Source of the DNA: Acidobacteriota bacterium | GTDB taxonomy: Bacteria; Actinomycetota; Acidimicrobiia; Acidimicrobiales; Microtrichaceae | Direction of reading: 5' to 3' | Assembly: GCA_003577145.1 (NCBI GenBank) | Contig: QEUP01000013.1 | Location: 1-64,000, forward strand | DNA length: 64,000 bases | In this document: in pieces, positions 24,287 to 35,445 of the stretch | Layout: every line of letters starts with the position of its first letter | Position numbering within the stretch: position 1 is the first letter of the stretch | Position numbers and translations under genes: made by a program | Notes under the pieces: model-generated | What the model saw: only the letters and a program-made list of their open reading frames with translations | The model's database searches: none | What the model was told of the DNA's origin: nothing

Positions 24287-25858
24287 GTGGGGCGCGTAGA
24301 GGAGATCGCCCATTGGGCGGCTGAACTGGAACCCGGGGACCTGCCCGAGGATGTCACAGAGCTGTGCCGCGCCCAACGCCGTTCGGTGCTCGCTGCGGTG
24401 GCGGCCTCGGTCCGGGACTCGGCGACCCGGAGGGTCCTCGACGCGGTGGACGCCTGGGGCGGCGAGGGACCTGCTCCCCTGCTCCTCGGCCACCGGACAG
24501 CTTCGGTGGAAGACGCGCTGTTCGCCGCCTGCGCCTGCTCCATATCGCTCGACTTCGATGACTACTGCTGCTTCGGGCACACAGGACACTCGGCGGTGCT
24601 GGTACCGCTGCTGCTCAGTGCCGAGACACAGAGCTCGGTGCTCGAGCAGATAGTGGCCCAGGTCATCGCCAACGAGGTGGGCGCCCGCCTCGGAGGCGCG
24701 TGCCTCCTCGGTCCGCTCAACGGTCAGCTGTGGTCCTTCCTGCACGCAGCCTCGGCGGCGCTGGCCGCCGGGAGGCTCCTCGGCCTCGAAGGTGAGCGGC
24801 TCGGCCACGCGCTGGCCATCGCTCTGACCGACTCGCCACGGCCTACCGTACCGGGGTTCATGGCCCCCGACAGCAAGCTGCTGACCGCCGCCGACCCAAG
24901 CGTGGCCGGCCTCAGGGCCGCCCGCCTCGCCGCCGCCGGAGTCACCGGCCCCCTCGACGTGCTCGACCATCCCCAGGGTTTCCTCGACGCGTTCTCGTTC
25001 GCTCCGTTGCCGGGGATGCTCGACGGGCTCGGCGAGGCCTGGGCCACCCGAACCCTCACGATCAAGCCGTATCCCGGCTGCGCCTACCTGGACACGACCG
25101 TGGATGCACTACTCGAGATCGGTCCGTTCACGGGCATCGACGAGATCGAGCGGGTGACCGTGGTCGCGGGGCTGCTCACCTGTGGCATGGACGCCATGTC
25201 GTCCCGCTATGCCTCGATCGATCCGACACCGGTCACGGTCAACTTCTCCGTCCCCTGGAACGTCGCCATCGTCGCCTTGGCCGGTCGACTGACCGCCGAG
25301 GAGGTGAGCTCCGACTGGTTGACCTCTCACAGGGACGAGCTGGCTGAACTGGCCTCGCGGGTGCGACTGCGCCATGACTGGTCCTGCACGAGCGCCACCG
25401 CCCGGGCGTTCGGACCTGTCGTCCCTGCACGCGCGGTGGTCGCCGACGTGGGAATCCGCCGGCTGATCACGGCGCTTGGTCGTCTCCGATCCCAGCACCG
25501 GCCCATTGTGTTCACCCGCGCCGACGTGCTCACGCTGCTCCGGCAGCGGGGGGACGGACTGGGTCGTGCCATGGCCGGGGCGCGCTTCCTGTCCTCGGAG
25601 GCTATCGGCGGCTTCCAGATGACCTTTCCGGCTCGAGTCGAAGTCCAGCTCCGCGACGGTTCGGTACGTCGCGCCGCGGCATCTCAGCCCCGCGGCGGAG
25701 CCGGCAACCCGATCTGCGGACCGGCCGACGTGGCCCGGGAGAAGTTCGCGGGGTGCGCGCCGCTGCTATGGGGCGCCCAGGGTACGAGGGCCATCGATCG
25801 CGCTATCAGCGACGACGACCCTCGGCTCCTGACCCTCCTCTCCCACGCACGGATCTGA
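24287..25858 (+). CDS. MmgE/PrpD family protein
   Basis: A 523-residue protein of the MmgE/PrpD fold, whose known members include 2-methylcitrate dehydratase, cis-aconitate decarboxylase and iminodisuccinate epimerase. Recognisable parts are the helical N-terminal domain with FAACACSISLDFDDYCCFGHTGHSAVLVP, the conserved TIKPYPGCAYLDTTVDALLEI, and the second domain ending VAREKFAGCAPLL. Length is slightly above the family norm (about 450-500). It starts at GTG 23 nt after the crotonase and is the last gene of the TetR arm. A dehydration, isomerisation or decarboxylation step in the same unknown pathway is likely; the methylcitrate cycle itself is not indicated, because no citrate synthase or lyase is near. 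Confidence 0.85.
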   Translation: MGRVEEIAHWAAELEPGDLPEDVTELCRAQRRSVLAAVAASVRDSATRRVLDAVDAWGGEGPAPLLLGHRTASVEDALFAACACSISLDFDDYCCFGHTGHSAVLVPLLLSAETQSSVLEQIVAQVIANEVGARLGGACLLGPLNGQLWSFLHAASAALAAGRLLGLEGERLGHALAIALTDSPRPTVPGFMAPDSKLLTAADPSVAGLRAARLAAAGVTGPLDVLDHPQGFLDAFSFAPLPGMLDGLGEAWATRTLTIKPYPGCAYLDTTVDALLEIGPFTGIDEIERVTVVAGLLTCGMDAMSSRYASIDPTPVTVNFSVPWNVAIVALAGRLTAEEVSSDWLTSHRDELAELASRVRLRHDWSCTSATARAFGPVVPARAVVADVGIRRLITALGRLRSQHRPIVFTRADVLTLLRQRGDGLGRAMAGARFLSSEAIGGFQMTFPARVEVQLRDGSVRRAAASQPRGGAGNPICGPADVAREKFAGCAPLLWGAQGTRAIDRAISDDDPRLLTLLSHARI

Positions 25859-25899
25859 GCCCTTCCCGCATCCTCAGGAGATACCCGGTGCCCGACGGG

Positions 25900-26781
25900 C
25901 TACAGGTAGCCGCCGAGCCCCGGCTTGCTTTCGGGCGCGCCCGCGTCGGTGCGGTTCTGGAGGACATCGCGGTAGGTCGCCCCGCCGAAGAGCTGCTTGA
26001 TCCTCTCGTCCCATTCGGCGGCGATACGTGCAACTGTCCCGCAGATGAAGCGCAGCTCTTCGGCACTGGTCTCCTCCCCCAACAGAGTCTCGTCGACCCA
26101 GATGGCCTGATGCTCGGGATCGACGACGAAGCGCCCGAAGGAGATCCCGAAGTTGAGGCGAGCAAGGAACAAGCCCAGCTCGGGTGTCACCGCAACCCCG
26201 ACATTGGTCACGGCGAACACCCGTAGCGCGACCCGGCCACTGGAGAGCGGCCGAGGGGCGATCACCACGAGCGTGTCCCCCACCGAGTACTGGTAGTCCC
26301 CGTCGGAGTCCGTGGGGGGCGGATGCCCCAGCAGGTCGGTGAGGAGCTTTTCGATGCGCTCACGGAGGGCGTCGAGCCTCAGTTCGGTCTCGTGCTCCTG
26401 GCGGTGACTCCCGTGAGTTATGTCGAGGCGCTCTATGTCGTTGTGGCGGTAGACCTCGGCCATCACCGTGGTGCTGGCGGCGACTGCTTCCTCCACGGCC
26501 TCGGTGAGGTATTCCCAAGGCTCCGCCGGGTTTGCCGGATCGGCGGAACTGAAGCCGCGTTCGGTGAGCGCGGCCCTCATGGCGGGCGGCACCTCGGGCA
26601 GCGGCGACGGACGGCCCGGGATCCGCACGACGAGGCGGCCGTCTTCGTCGGCAGTGACCTCCACCACGTCGAGCGGTTCCGACACGGGGCTGATCGCCAC
26701 GAAGTCGAAGGGCTCTAGGCGTGACACCTCGTGTCGGATGAAGTCCGTAGTCGTCGAGTCGACCAACCCTGCCTCCGGCAT
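25900..26781 (-). CDS. YbjN/T3SS-chaperone-like protein, hypothetical
   Basis: A 293-residue cytoplasmic protein. The N-terminal part (TTTDFIRHEVSRLEPFDFVAIS ... DVVEVTADEDGRLVVRIPG) and the C-terminal part (YSVGDTLVVIAPRPL ... FGISFGRFVVDPEHQAIWVDETLLGEE, then the helix EELRFICGTVARIAAEWDERIKQLFGG) fit the alpha-beta layout of YbjN/CesT-like (TY-Chap) putative chaperones of actinobacteria. The segment around GHPPPTDSDGDY is a linker between two such lobes. No catalytic motif is visible. It diverges from the proton ATPase gene with 90 bp between starts; no functional tie is evident. Fold assignment is tentative. Confidence 0.65.
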   Translation of the reverse strand: MPEAGLVDSTTTDFIRHEVSRLEPFDFVAISPVSEPLDVVEVTADEDGRLVVRIPGRPSPLPEVPPAMRAALTERGFSSADPANPAEPWEYLTEAVEEAVAASTTVMAEVYRHNDIERLDITHGSHRQEHETELRLDALRERIEKLLTDLLGHPPPTDSDGDYQYSVGDTLVVIAPRPLSSGRVALRVFAVTNVGVAVTPELGLFLARLNFGISFGRFVVDPEHQAIWVDETLLGEETSAEELRFICGTVARIAAEWDERIKQLFGGATYRDVLQNRTDAGAPESKPGLGGYL

Positions 26782-26871
26782 CGCTGCTGACGGCGCCTAC
26801 CCTACGCCGCCTCTTTCGGACTGAATAAACCCGTCATGCTGCCGATCAGATAGGCGACGACCGATGGGTGG

Positions 26872-29415
<2,544 letters not shown>

Positions 29416-29471
29416 TGCTCCGTCGCAAAATTGATGACGGGGTCTCGCCGCTCCTCTCGGACGACTGCCCT

Positions 29472-29498
29472 GGGCCGATCGGCCCAATTTGGCCGATC
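29472..29498. promoter_or_regulatory. Interlocked palindromes between ATPase and GGDEF genes
   Basis: The perfect 14 bp palindrome GGGCCGATCGGCCC (29472-29485) overlaps a second inverted repeat, GGCCC-AATT-TGGCC, and GGCCGATC occurs again at 29491. The cluster sits in the 122 bp between the ATPase stop and the cyclase start. It may be a transcription factor site or a terminator; the nearby run of T is too short to favour the latter. Confidence 0.45.
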
Positions 29499-29537
29499 TG
29501 GATCAACCACGAAGCGTCACGAGTCGAGGCAGATGTC

Positions 29538-30857
29538 ATGTTCGACAACGAGCCTCTGTGGTTCCTCCAAGCTCTCGGGGACGAAGCCATTCCCGCCGAG
29601 CACCGACCGGTGCGCGATGCCATGGCCTCCTATTCGGGTGAGACGCTGCTTGCAATGACATTCGACGCGAGCATCACCGCCGTCTTCCGACTCGGCCGCG
29701 GCCCACTGGCCTTCGACATCGAAGCGGTGACAGAGACTTCACGCGAGCAAGGCTTGAGCTATCACCCGGTCGAGCTCATCCACCCCGATGATGTCGTGGC
29801 GGTCCTGGGGCGGCTCGCCGAGCTGCGGGAGGAGCAGGGCTTCGACGAAACGATGGTGGTCCGTGCGATCCACGCCGAGAGCCATTGGCAGCCCATCCTG
29901 ATCGATGCCATAGACATCCGCGGCGACGACCGCATCCCCGGCGACATCCTGCTGCGGGTCACGCCCGCGGGTGACGACATCACCGGAGCGTTCGACGGGA
30001 TCGAGCCGGGTGAGTTCGAGTCGCTCGCCCAGCTGGTCCCGTTGGGGATCATGACCGCGGACTCGAACGGGCTGGTCGTGTTCACCAATGACGCTGCGGA
30101 TCGGATTCTGGACCGACCGATGGGAGGCCTGCACGGCACCCGGTGGCGGGAGGCCGTTCACCCCGACGACCGCGAAGACCTTCTCGGTGCCGTCGAGTCG
30201 GTCATGAGTGGCGGCCACCGCGAGCACGCAACCTTCCGGGTAGCCGATGCCGATTCCGAGCAGTGGGTCACCGCGACACTGGTCGCACTGGGCAACCCTC
30301 AACACCCCGGCGGCTGGCTGGCCACGCTCGAGGACGTCACCGAGCGTCACCGGGTGCAGTCCGCGCTGGCTCACCGCGCCACGCACGATCCCCTCACCGG
30401 CCTGCCCAACCGGACCCTGCTCGAGGACCGCCTCCTCCAGGCCCAGGCACGGATGGGCCGTTTCGGTGGCTCCTACTCGGTCCTGTTCTGCGACCTTGAC
30501 GACTTCAAAGAGGTCAACGACCGCTGGGGTCACCGGATCGGGGACGAGGTCCTGGTCGAGGTGTCCAGTAGGCTCCAGGCCTGCCTTCGTGCCGACGACA
30601 CGGTCGCCCGCCATGGCGGAGACGAGTTCGTCGTCGTGTGTGAGGCGCAGTCCGAGGAGGAAGCCCGCCAGGTCGCGCAACGGCTGGAGACAGCAGTGGC
30701 CGGCCTGTCGGTCACGGTTGGTGACGTGTCGCTAGAGGTGGGCATCAGCGTAGGGCTGGCGCACTGCTCCTCGGCCGACGAGTCGGTTGCGGACCTCCTG
30801 GCGCGGGCTGATCAGAACATGTATCGCGTCAAGCAGCGGCACCACCACGTGGGCTGA
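29538..30857 (+). CDS. PAS-GGDEF diguanylate cyclase
   Basis: A 439-residue protein: an N-terminal PAS-like region (about 20-150, with HPVELIHPDDVVAVLGRL), a second PAS (about 165-285, LVPLGIMTADSNGLVVFTNDAADRIL) and a GGDEF domain from 295. The motif GGDEF at 360-364 is intact and an I-site RADD stands five residues before it (351-354), so it should make cyclic di-GMP with feedback inhibition. No EAL domain and no membrane segment. ATG at 29538 follows GAGGC; the much longer frame that starts inside the ATPase gene is a shadow. The domain order resembles the cyclase at 12 kb but lacks its GAF domain. Confidence 0.9.
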   Translation: MFDNEPLWFLQALGDEAIPAEHRPVRDAMASYSGETLLAMTFDASITAVFRLGRGPLAFDIEAVTETSREQGLSYHPVELIHPDDVVAVLGRLAELREEQGFDETMVVRAIHAESHWQPILIDAIDIRGDDRIPGDILLRVTPAGDDITGAFDGIEPGEFESLAQLVPLGIMTADSNGLVVFTNDAADRILDRPMGGLHGTRWREAVHPDDREDLLGAVESVMSGGHREHATFRVADADSEQWVTATLVALGNPQHPGGWLATLEDVTERHRVQSALAHRATHDPLTGLPNRTLLEDRLLQAQARMGRFGGSYSVLFCDLDDFKEVNDRWGHRIGDEVLVEVSSRLQACLRADDTVARHGGDEFVVVCEAQSEEEARQVAQRLETAVAGLSVTVGDVSLEVGISVGLAHCSSADESVADLLARADQNMYRVKQRHHHVG

Positions 30858-30937
30858 TCTACTCTTCGGCGTTGGACCGTCAGCGGTACCGGCCGCCGGA
30901 GGTCGTCGAAGGCCAATCGCCACCTGGGAGGACACGA

Positions 30938-33208
30938 GTGGAGACGCGCGAGTTCCGCGGCGTCATCGGACGCTACTGGTGGGAGTCCGAGCAGTGGTGG
31001 CCTGAGCCACCGCGACCTCCCGAAGGCGCACCGAACGTGATCCTCGTGGTACTCGACGACGTCGGCTTCGCACAACTCGGGTGCTACGGCTCCGACATCG
31101 ACACCCCCGTCATCGACGGGTTGGCTGCCGCCGGCCTCCGTTACACCAACTTCCACACGACCGCCCTCTGCTCGCCGACCCGGGCGACGCTCCTGACGGG
31201 CCGGAACCACCACTCCAACGGGATGGGGCGCATCATCGAGTTGGCCACCGGCTTCCCCGGCTACGACACCCGGATCCCCCGTTCGAACGGCTTCGTGCCC
31301 GAGGTGCTGGTTCCTCATGGGTATGCGGCGTGGGCGGTCGGGAAGTGGCATCTCACGCCTGAGGAGGAGTGCCATCTCGGCGCGCCGCGCCGCAGGTGGC
31401 CGCTGGGCCGCGGCTTCGAGCGCTTCTATGGCTTCTTCAGCGGCGAGACCCACCAGTTCGCCCCGGCCCTCATCTCCGACAACCACCAGGTCCAACCCCC
31501 CAGGAGCTACGAGCAGGGTTACCACCTCACCGAGGACCTCGTAGACCGGTCTGTGGAGTTCATCCGCGACCTCCGGGCAGTCGACGTCGACAAGCCCTTC
31601 TTCCTCTACTTCTGCCCCGGCGCTTGCCACTCTCCGCACCAGGCACCGACCGAATGGCTCGAACGCTACCGAGGGAGGTTCGACAAGGGCTGGGATGCCT
31701 GGCGGGACGAGGCACTGGCGCGCCAGACCGCCGGCGGGCTGTTGCCGCCGGACACCGAACTGTCACCGCGTCCCGACTGGGTGCCGGCCTGGGACTCACT
31801 ACCGGCCGACACACGACAGGTCTTCGCTCGTTACATGGAGGCGTTTGCTGCCTTCCTGTCCCACACCGACCATCACCTCGGCCGGTTGCTGGCTTCGCTC
31901 CACGAGACCGGCGACGCAGACAACACGCTGACCTTCGTGCTGTCGGACAACGGTGCCAGCTCAGAGGGTGGCCCGGTTGGGTCCTTGAACGACGTACGCG
32001 CCTGGAATGCCCTCCCCCGTACGGTCGAGGAGGCCATGGGCAAGATCAACGAGATCGGCGGCCCTCGGCACCACAACAACTACCCGTGGGGCTGGACCGT
32101 CGCCGGCAACACCCCCTTCCGCAGGTGGAAGCGCGAGGTCCACGAAGGTGGTGTCGCAGACCCTCTCGTTGTCCACTGGCCGAGTCGCATAGCCGACCGC
32201 GGTGGCCTGCGCCGTCAATACGTCCATTCGATCGACCTAGCTCCGACCATCCTCGAGTCCATCGGACTCGACGCCCCGGTTGAGATCGACGGCGTCGAGC
32301 AGTCACCGATCGAGGGAACCAGCTTCAGGTACACCTTCGACGATGCCGGCGCAGCTGATCGTCACCGCACCCAGTACTACGAGATGTTCGGTTGCCGCGC
32401 CCTGTACGCCGACGGATGGAAGGCGGTCACCTACCACGCCATCCAAGAGGACACCCCCGGACTCGACGCAGCTCCTTGGGAGCTGTACCACGTCGCCGAG
32501 GACGTCTCGGAGTGCCACGACCTGGCAGCAGAGAATCCGGAGAAGCTCCAGGAGCTGGTGGAGAGGTGGTGGATCGAGGCTGCCCGTCACAACGTCCTGC
32601 CCCTTGACAACCGTCCCTTCTCGGAGTTCGTGTTCGGCCGTCCTGACTGGCGATCCAGCCGAAGGCGGTATGTGTACTGGCCGCACCAGCCGGCGGTCCC
32701 CGAGGCCGTCGCCGCCAACGTCAAGGGGCGGCCACATCGCGTGACCGCCGAGGTGCAGATCGGAGGGGAGACACCTGAAGGGGTTCTTGCATCCCAGGGG
32801 AACGTGTTGGGCGGCTGGTCCTTCTACGTGAAGGACGGGTGCCTCAACTACGCTCACAACCTCTCCGGATACGAGCTCCACCACGTGCGATCCGCTGTCG
32901 TCGTGCCGCCGGGCGCTCACCACCTGAGCTTCTCCTACGAGAAGACCGGGGATCACGGTGGCATGGGTCGTCTGGCGGTCGACGATCAGGTGGTGGGCGA
33001 AGGTGCGATCCCTCGTTTCACTTGGCACCGCTTCTCCCTCACCGGGGCCGGACTCTCCTGCGGTTACAGCAACGGGCTACCGGTGACAGACGACTATCGC
33101 GCCCCGTTTCGATTCAACAGTCGGATCGAACGGCTGGTCATAGAGGTCGAGGGCGAGCCGATCATCGATGCCGACGCCGAAGCCGAGATCGCCATCGTCA
33201 CCCAGTAG
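30938..33208 (+). CDS. Arylsulfatase (type I, Cys-type)
   Basis: A 756-residue sulfatase. The formylglycine signature CSPTRATLLTGR has Cys78 to be oxidised by a formylglycine-generating enzyme. Metal and sulfate ligands are in NVILVVLDDVGFAQLGCYGS, GKWHL (Lys and His), SPH and LSDNGASSEGG. After the catalytic domain (to about 560) a C-terminal beta-rich extension of about 190 residues (WSFYVKDGCLNYAHNLSGYE ...) resembles the extra domain of large actinobacterial arylsulfatases. No signal peptide is seen, so cytoplasmic action on organic sulfate esters is suggested. GTG at 30938 follows GGGAGG; a TTG at 30872 is possible. No maturase gene lies in the window. Confidence 0.92.
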   Translation: METREFRGVIGRYWWESEQWWPEPPRPPEGAPNVILVVLDDVGFAQLGCYGSDIDTPVIDGLAAAGLRYTNFHTTALCSPTRATLLTGRNHHSNGMGRIIELATGFPGYDTRIPRSNGFVPEVLVPHGYAAWAVGKWHLTPEEECHLGAPRRRWPLGRGFERFYGFFSGETHQFAPALISDNHQVQPPRSYEQGYHLTEDLVDRSVEFIRDLRAVDVDKPFFLYFCPGACHSPHQAPTEWLERYRGRFDKGWDAWRDEALARQTAGGLLPPDTELSPRPDWVPAWDSLPADTRQVFARYMEAFAAFLSHTDHHLGRLLASLHETGDADNTLTFVLSDNGASSEGGPVGSLNDVRAWNALPRTVEEAMGKINEIGGPRHHNNYPWGWTVAGNTPFRRWKREVHEGGVADPLVVHWPSRIADRGGLRRQYVHSIDLAPTILESIGLDAPVEIDGVEQSPIEGTSFRYTFDDAGAADRHRTQYYEMFGCRALYADGWKAVTYHAIQEDTPGLDAAPWELYHVAEDVSECHDLAAENPEKLQELVERWWIEAARHNVLPLDNRPFSEFVFGRPDWRSSRRRYVYWPHQPAVPEAVAANVKGRPHRVTAEVQIGGETPEGVLASQGNVLGGWSFYVKDGCLNYAHNLSGYELHHVRSAVVVPPGAHHLSFSYEKTGDHGGMGRLAVDDQVVGEGAIPRFTWHRFSLTGAGLSCGYSNGLPVTDDYRAPFRFNSRIERLVIEVEGEPIIDADAEAEIAIVTQ

Positions 33209-33265
33209 AACCGAACGTGGCGGCCATGCGGTGCCGGCGCCGAGGCTGTGGTTGACTGGGTCGTG

Positions 33266-34210
33266 ATGCCAGCGCGGGACATCATCTCTCCGAGAGTCGA
33301 AGGCCGGGTGAGCCTCACCGACGGGCGACGTCTCGGATTCGCCGAGTGGGGTCGTCCCGGCGGTCACACCGTTCTCTGGTTCCACGGAACACCCGGGGCC
33401 CGCAGGCAGGTTCCGCCCCGGGCGCGGGAGATGGCCGAGGAGCAGGGCCTGCGGATCGTCGGGATAGAACGCCCCGGAGTGGGGGCCTCGACCCCCCACC
33501 TGTACGACAGCTACGCCGACTGGGCCGACGACATCCGCCAGCTGGCGGACCAACTCGGTATCGACCGCTTCGCCGCGGTGGGACTCTCGGGCGGTGGGCC
33601 CTACGTTCTCGCTTGTGCTTCGGCCTTACCTGACCGGGTCGTAGCCGGGGCGGTGCTCGGAGGTGTGGCACCGATGCATGGGGAGGACGCGGTAGACGGT
33701 GCTACGGCTGCGGTGAGGCTCTTGGACCGTTTCAGCGGCGTCGTCACAGCCGCGCGGAACCCCTTCGGCCTCGGCTTGGGCGTGGTGATGCAGCTGCTGA
33801 CGCCTTTCTCATCCCGCGCGTTCGACCTGGCGACCGGGCTTTTTCCCGAAGGTGACCGGCGGGTGTTCGAGCGTCCCGAGATGAAGGCGATGTTCATCGA
33901 CGACCTGGCCCGAGGCAGTCGCTCGGGCCTGCGCTCGCTGCTGTATGACGCCATCCTCATGACGCGACCGTGGGGTTTCGCTCTGCGCGAGATCACGGTA
34001 CCGATCCGCTTCTGGCACGGAGATGCCGATCCGATCGTTCCGCTGGCCCATGCCCGGCACCTGGCGGCGGCCGTGAGCGACTCGGAGCTGCGAATCCGCC
34101 CCGGTGAGAGCCATCTCGGTGGCCTCGACGCTGCCGAGGAGGTGCTCGACACGATCGTCGACATCTGGATCGGGCGTTCGCAGTCCAGCTCGCGGCCGGC
34201 CCACTCATAG
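33266..34210 (+). CDS. Alpha/beta hydrolase
   Basis: A 314-residue alpha/beta hydrolase: oxyanion motif WFHGTPGARRQVPPRA, nucleophile elbow GLSGGGPYVLACASALPDRV (Ser), a cap region around 135-215, then FWHGDADPIVPLAHARHLA with the acid Asp and GESHLGGL with the His. The order and spacing of Ser-Asp-His are complete. It should hydrolyse an ester or similar bond; the substrate is unknown. The start is uncertain between GTG 33248, GTG 33263 and ATG 33266, with none clearly favoured by a ribosome binding site; the first beta strand begins soon after the ATG. The 3' end overlaps the convergent DNA polymerase IV gene by 6 bp. Confidence 0.88.
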   Translation: MPARDIISPRVEGRVSLTDGRRLGFAEWGRPGGHTVLWFHGTPGARRQVPPRAREMAEEQGLRIVGIERPGVGASTPHLYDSYADWADDIRQLADQLGIDRFAAVGLSGGGPYVLACASALPDRVVAGAVLGGVAPMHGEDAVDGATAAVRLLDRFSGVVTAARNPFGLGLGVVMQLLTPFSSRAFDLATGLFPEGDRRVFERPEMKAMFIDDLARGSRSGLRSLLYDAILMTRPWGFALREITVPIRFWHGDADPIVPLAHARHLAAAVSDSELRIRPGESHLGGLDAAEEVLDTIVDIWIGRSQSSSRPAHS

Positions 34211-35401
34211 GAGGGCGGCGTTTCGAACTGCGTCGCGGCCGAAGCGCCGGCGAACGTCGTCAACCGCCCTTTCGACCTGGGTGCGCGCCGCTGCCGCCCC
34301 CAACCGGTTGGGGCCGGCCCATCCCGAGCCTGGCATGGGCAGCTCCAGTTGAAGGCTGGTCGGTCGTTCGAGCCCCGAGACCGAGACAGCCAACAGGCGC
34401 ACGGCTGAGTGAGGCGTCCTTTCGACCAGCGTCCGGGCCACGCCGTGGATCACCGCTGTCGAATCGGTGGGGACTGTCAACGTGTGGGAGCGGGAGGTCT
34501 TCTCGAACGCCTCGTTGCGTATCCGCACCGAGACCGTCCGGCCGTACCATCCGGCGCTTCGCATGCGGGAGCCCACCCGATCGGCGAGTTGCAGCAGGAT
34601 CCGCTGAACCGTAGTGGGGTCGTGAACCGCTTCTCCCAGCGCCCGCTGGGACCCGACCGAACCGCGCCGTCGGTTCGGGTCGACGCGACGGACGTCGAGG
34701 TGACGGCTCGGGTCCAGCAGGTGACCAGCCAGGGAGGTACCGACGATCTTCTCGAGGCTCGCGTCCGGCAGAGCGAGGAGATCGGCAACGCTGCCGAGGC
34801 CGTAGCGCCGTAGACGCTCGGCTGTAGCAGGGCCAACACCCCACAGGTAGTCGATCGGCAACGGAACCAGGAACTGCGATTCGGTACCGGGGGTGACTAC
34901 CACCATGCCGTCGGGCTTGGCGACCCGGCTGGCGACCTTGGCGAGGAACTTCGTGCGGGCCAAACCGACTGAGATGGCCAGCCCGGTTCGTTCTCGCACC
35001 CTCGCCCGGATGGCACGACCGATGGATGCCGGGTCCCCGAACAGACGCTGTGCCCCTGACACGTCGAGAAATGCTTCGTCGGGCGACAACGGCTCGACGA
35101 TGGGGGTGAAGCTACCGAAGACCTCGAGGACCGCTTTGCTCGCCTCGCGGTAGGCGCTGAAGGTCGGGGAAGCGATGACCAGATGCGGGCAGAGCCGTGT
35201 GGCACCTCTGGTGCTCATGCCCGAGTGGATACCGAAGCGCCGTGCCTCGTAGCTTGCTGCCAGGACCACGCCACCTCCGACTACGAGCGGCCTGTCGCGC
35301 AACGAGGGATCGCGGAGCTGCTCGACCGATGCGTAGAAGGCGTCGAGGTCGGCGTGAAGGATGTCGGCGCCCCGGTTTTCGGCACCCCTGTTGACGGCCA
35401 C
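34205..35401 (-). CDS. dinB: DNA polymerase IV (Y-family)
   Basis: A 398-residue Y-family polymerase: ADILHADLDAFYASVEQL (catalytic Asp), YEARRFGIHSGMSTRGATRLCP, SPDEAFLDVSGAQRLFG (the Asp-Glu pair), AISVGLARTKFLAKVASRVAKPDG, the thumb helix-hairpin-helix LWGVGPATAERLRRYGLGSVADLLAL, and a little-finger domain. The C-terminus (after about 350) is Pro/Leu-rich and longer than E. coli DinB and lacks an obvious beta-clamp QLxLF box, although LQLELPMPG is reminiscent. It would carry out error-prone translesion synthesis. GTG at 35401 is used since GGGAG precedes it and longer frames overlap the DUF1275 gene. Confidence 0.93.
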   Translation of the reverse strand: MAVNRGAENRGADILHADLDAFYASVEQLRDPSLRDRPLVVGGGVVLAASYEARRFGIHSGMSTRGATRLCPHLVIASPTFSAYREASKAVLEVFGSFTPIVEPLSPDEAFLDVSGAQRLFGDPASIGRAIRARVRERTGLAISVGLARTKFLAKVASRVAKPDGMVVVTPGTESQFLVPLPIDYLWGVGPATAERLRRYGLGSVADLLALPDASLEKIVGTSLAGHLLDPSRHLDVRRVDPNRRRGSVGSQRALGEAVHDPTTVQRILLQLADRVGSRMRSAGWYGRTVSVRIRNEAFEKTSRSHTLTVPTDSTAVIHGVARTLVERTPHSAVRLLAVSVSGLERPTSLQLELPMPGSGWAGPNRLGAAAARTQVERAVDDVRRRFGRDAVRNAALL

Positions 35402-35445
35402 GCTCGCATTCTCCCAGCCACCGGTGACAGCTCCTCCGAGCAGCC

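Noticed and set aside
24287-25858. PrpD of a methylcitrate cycle
   Set aside because: No prpB or prpC homologue is nearby, and the gene sits at the end of a TetR-controlled CoA catabolic arm.
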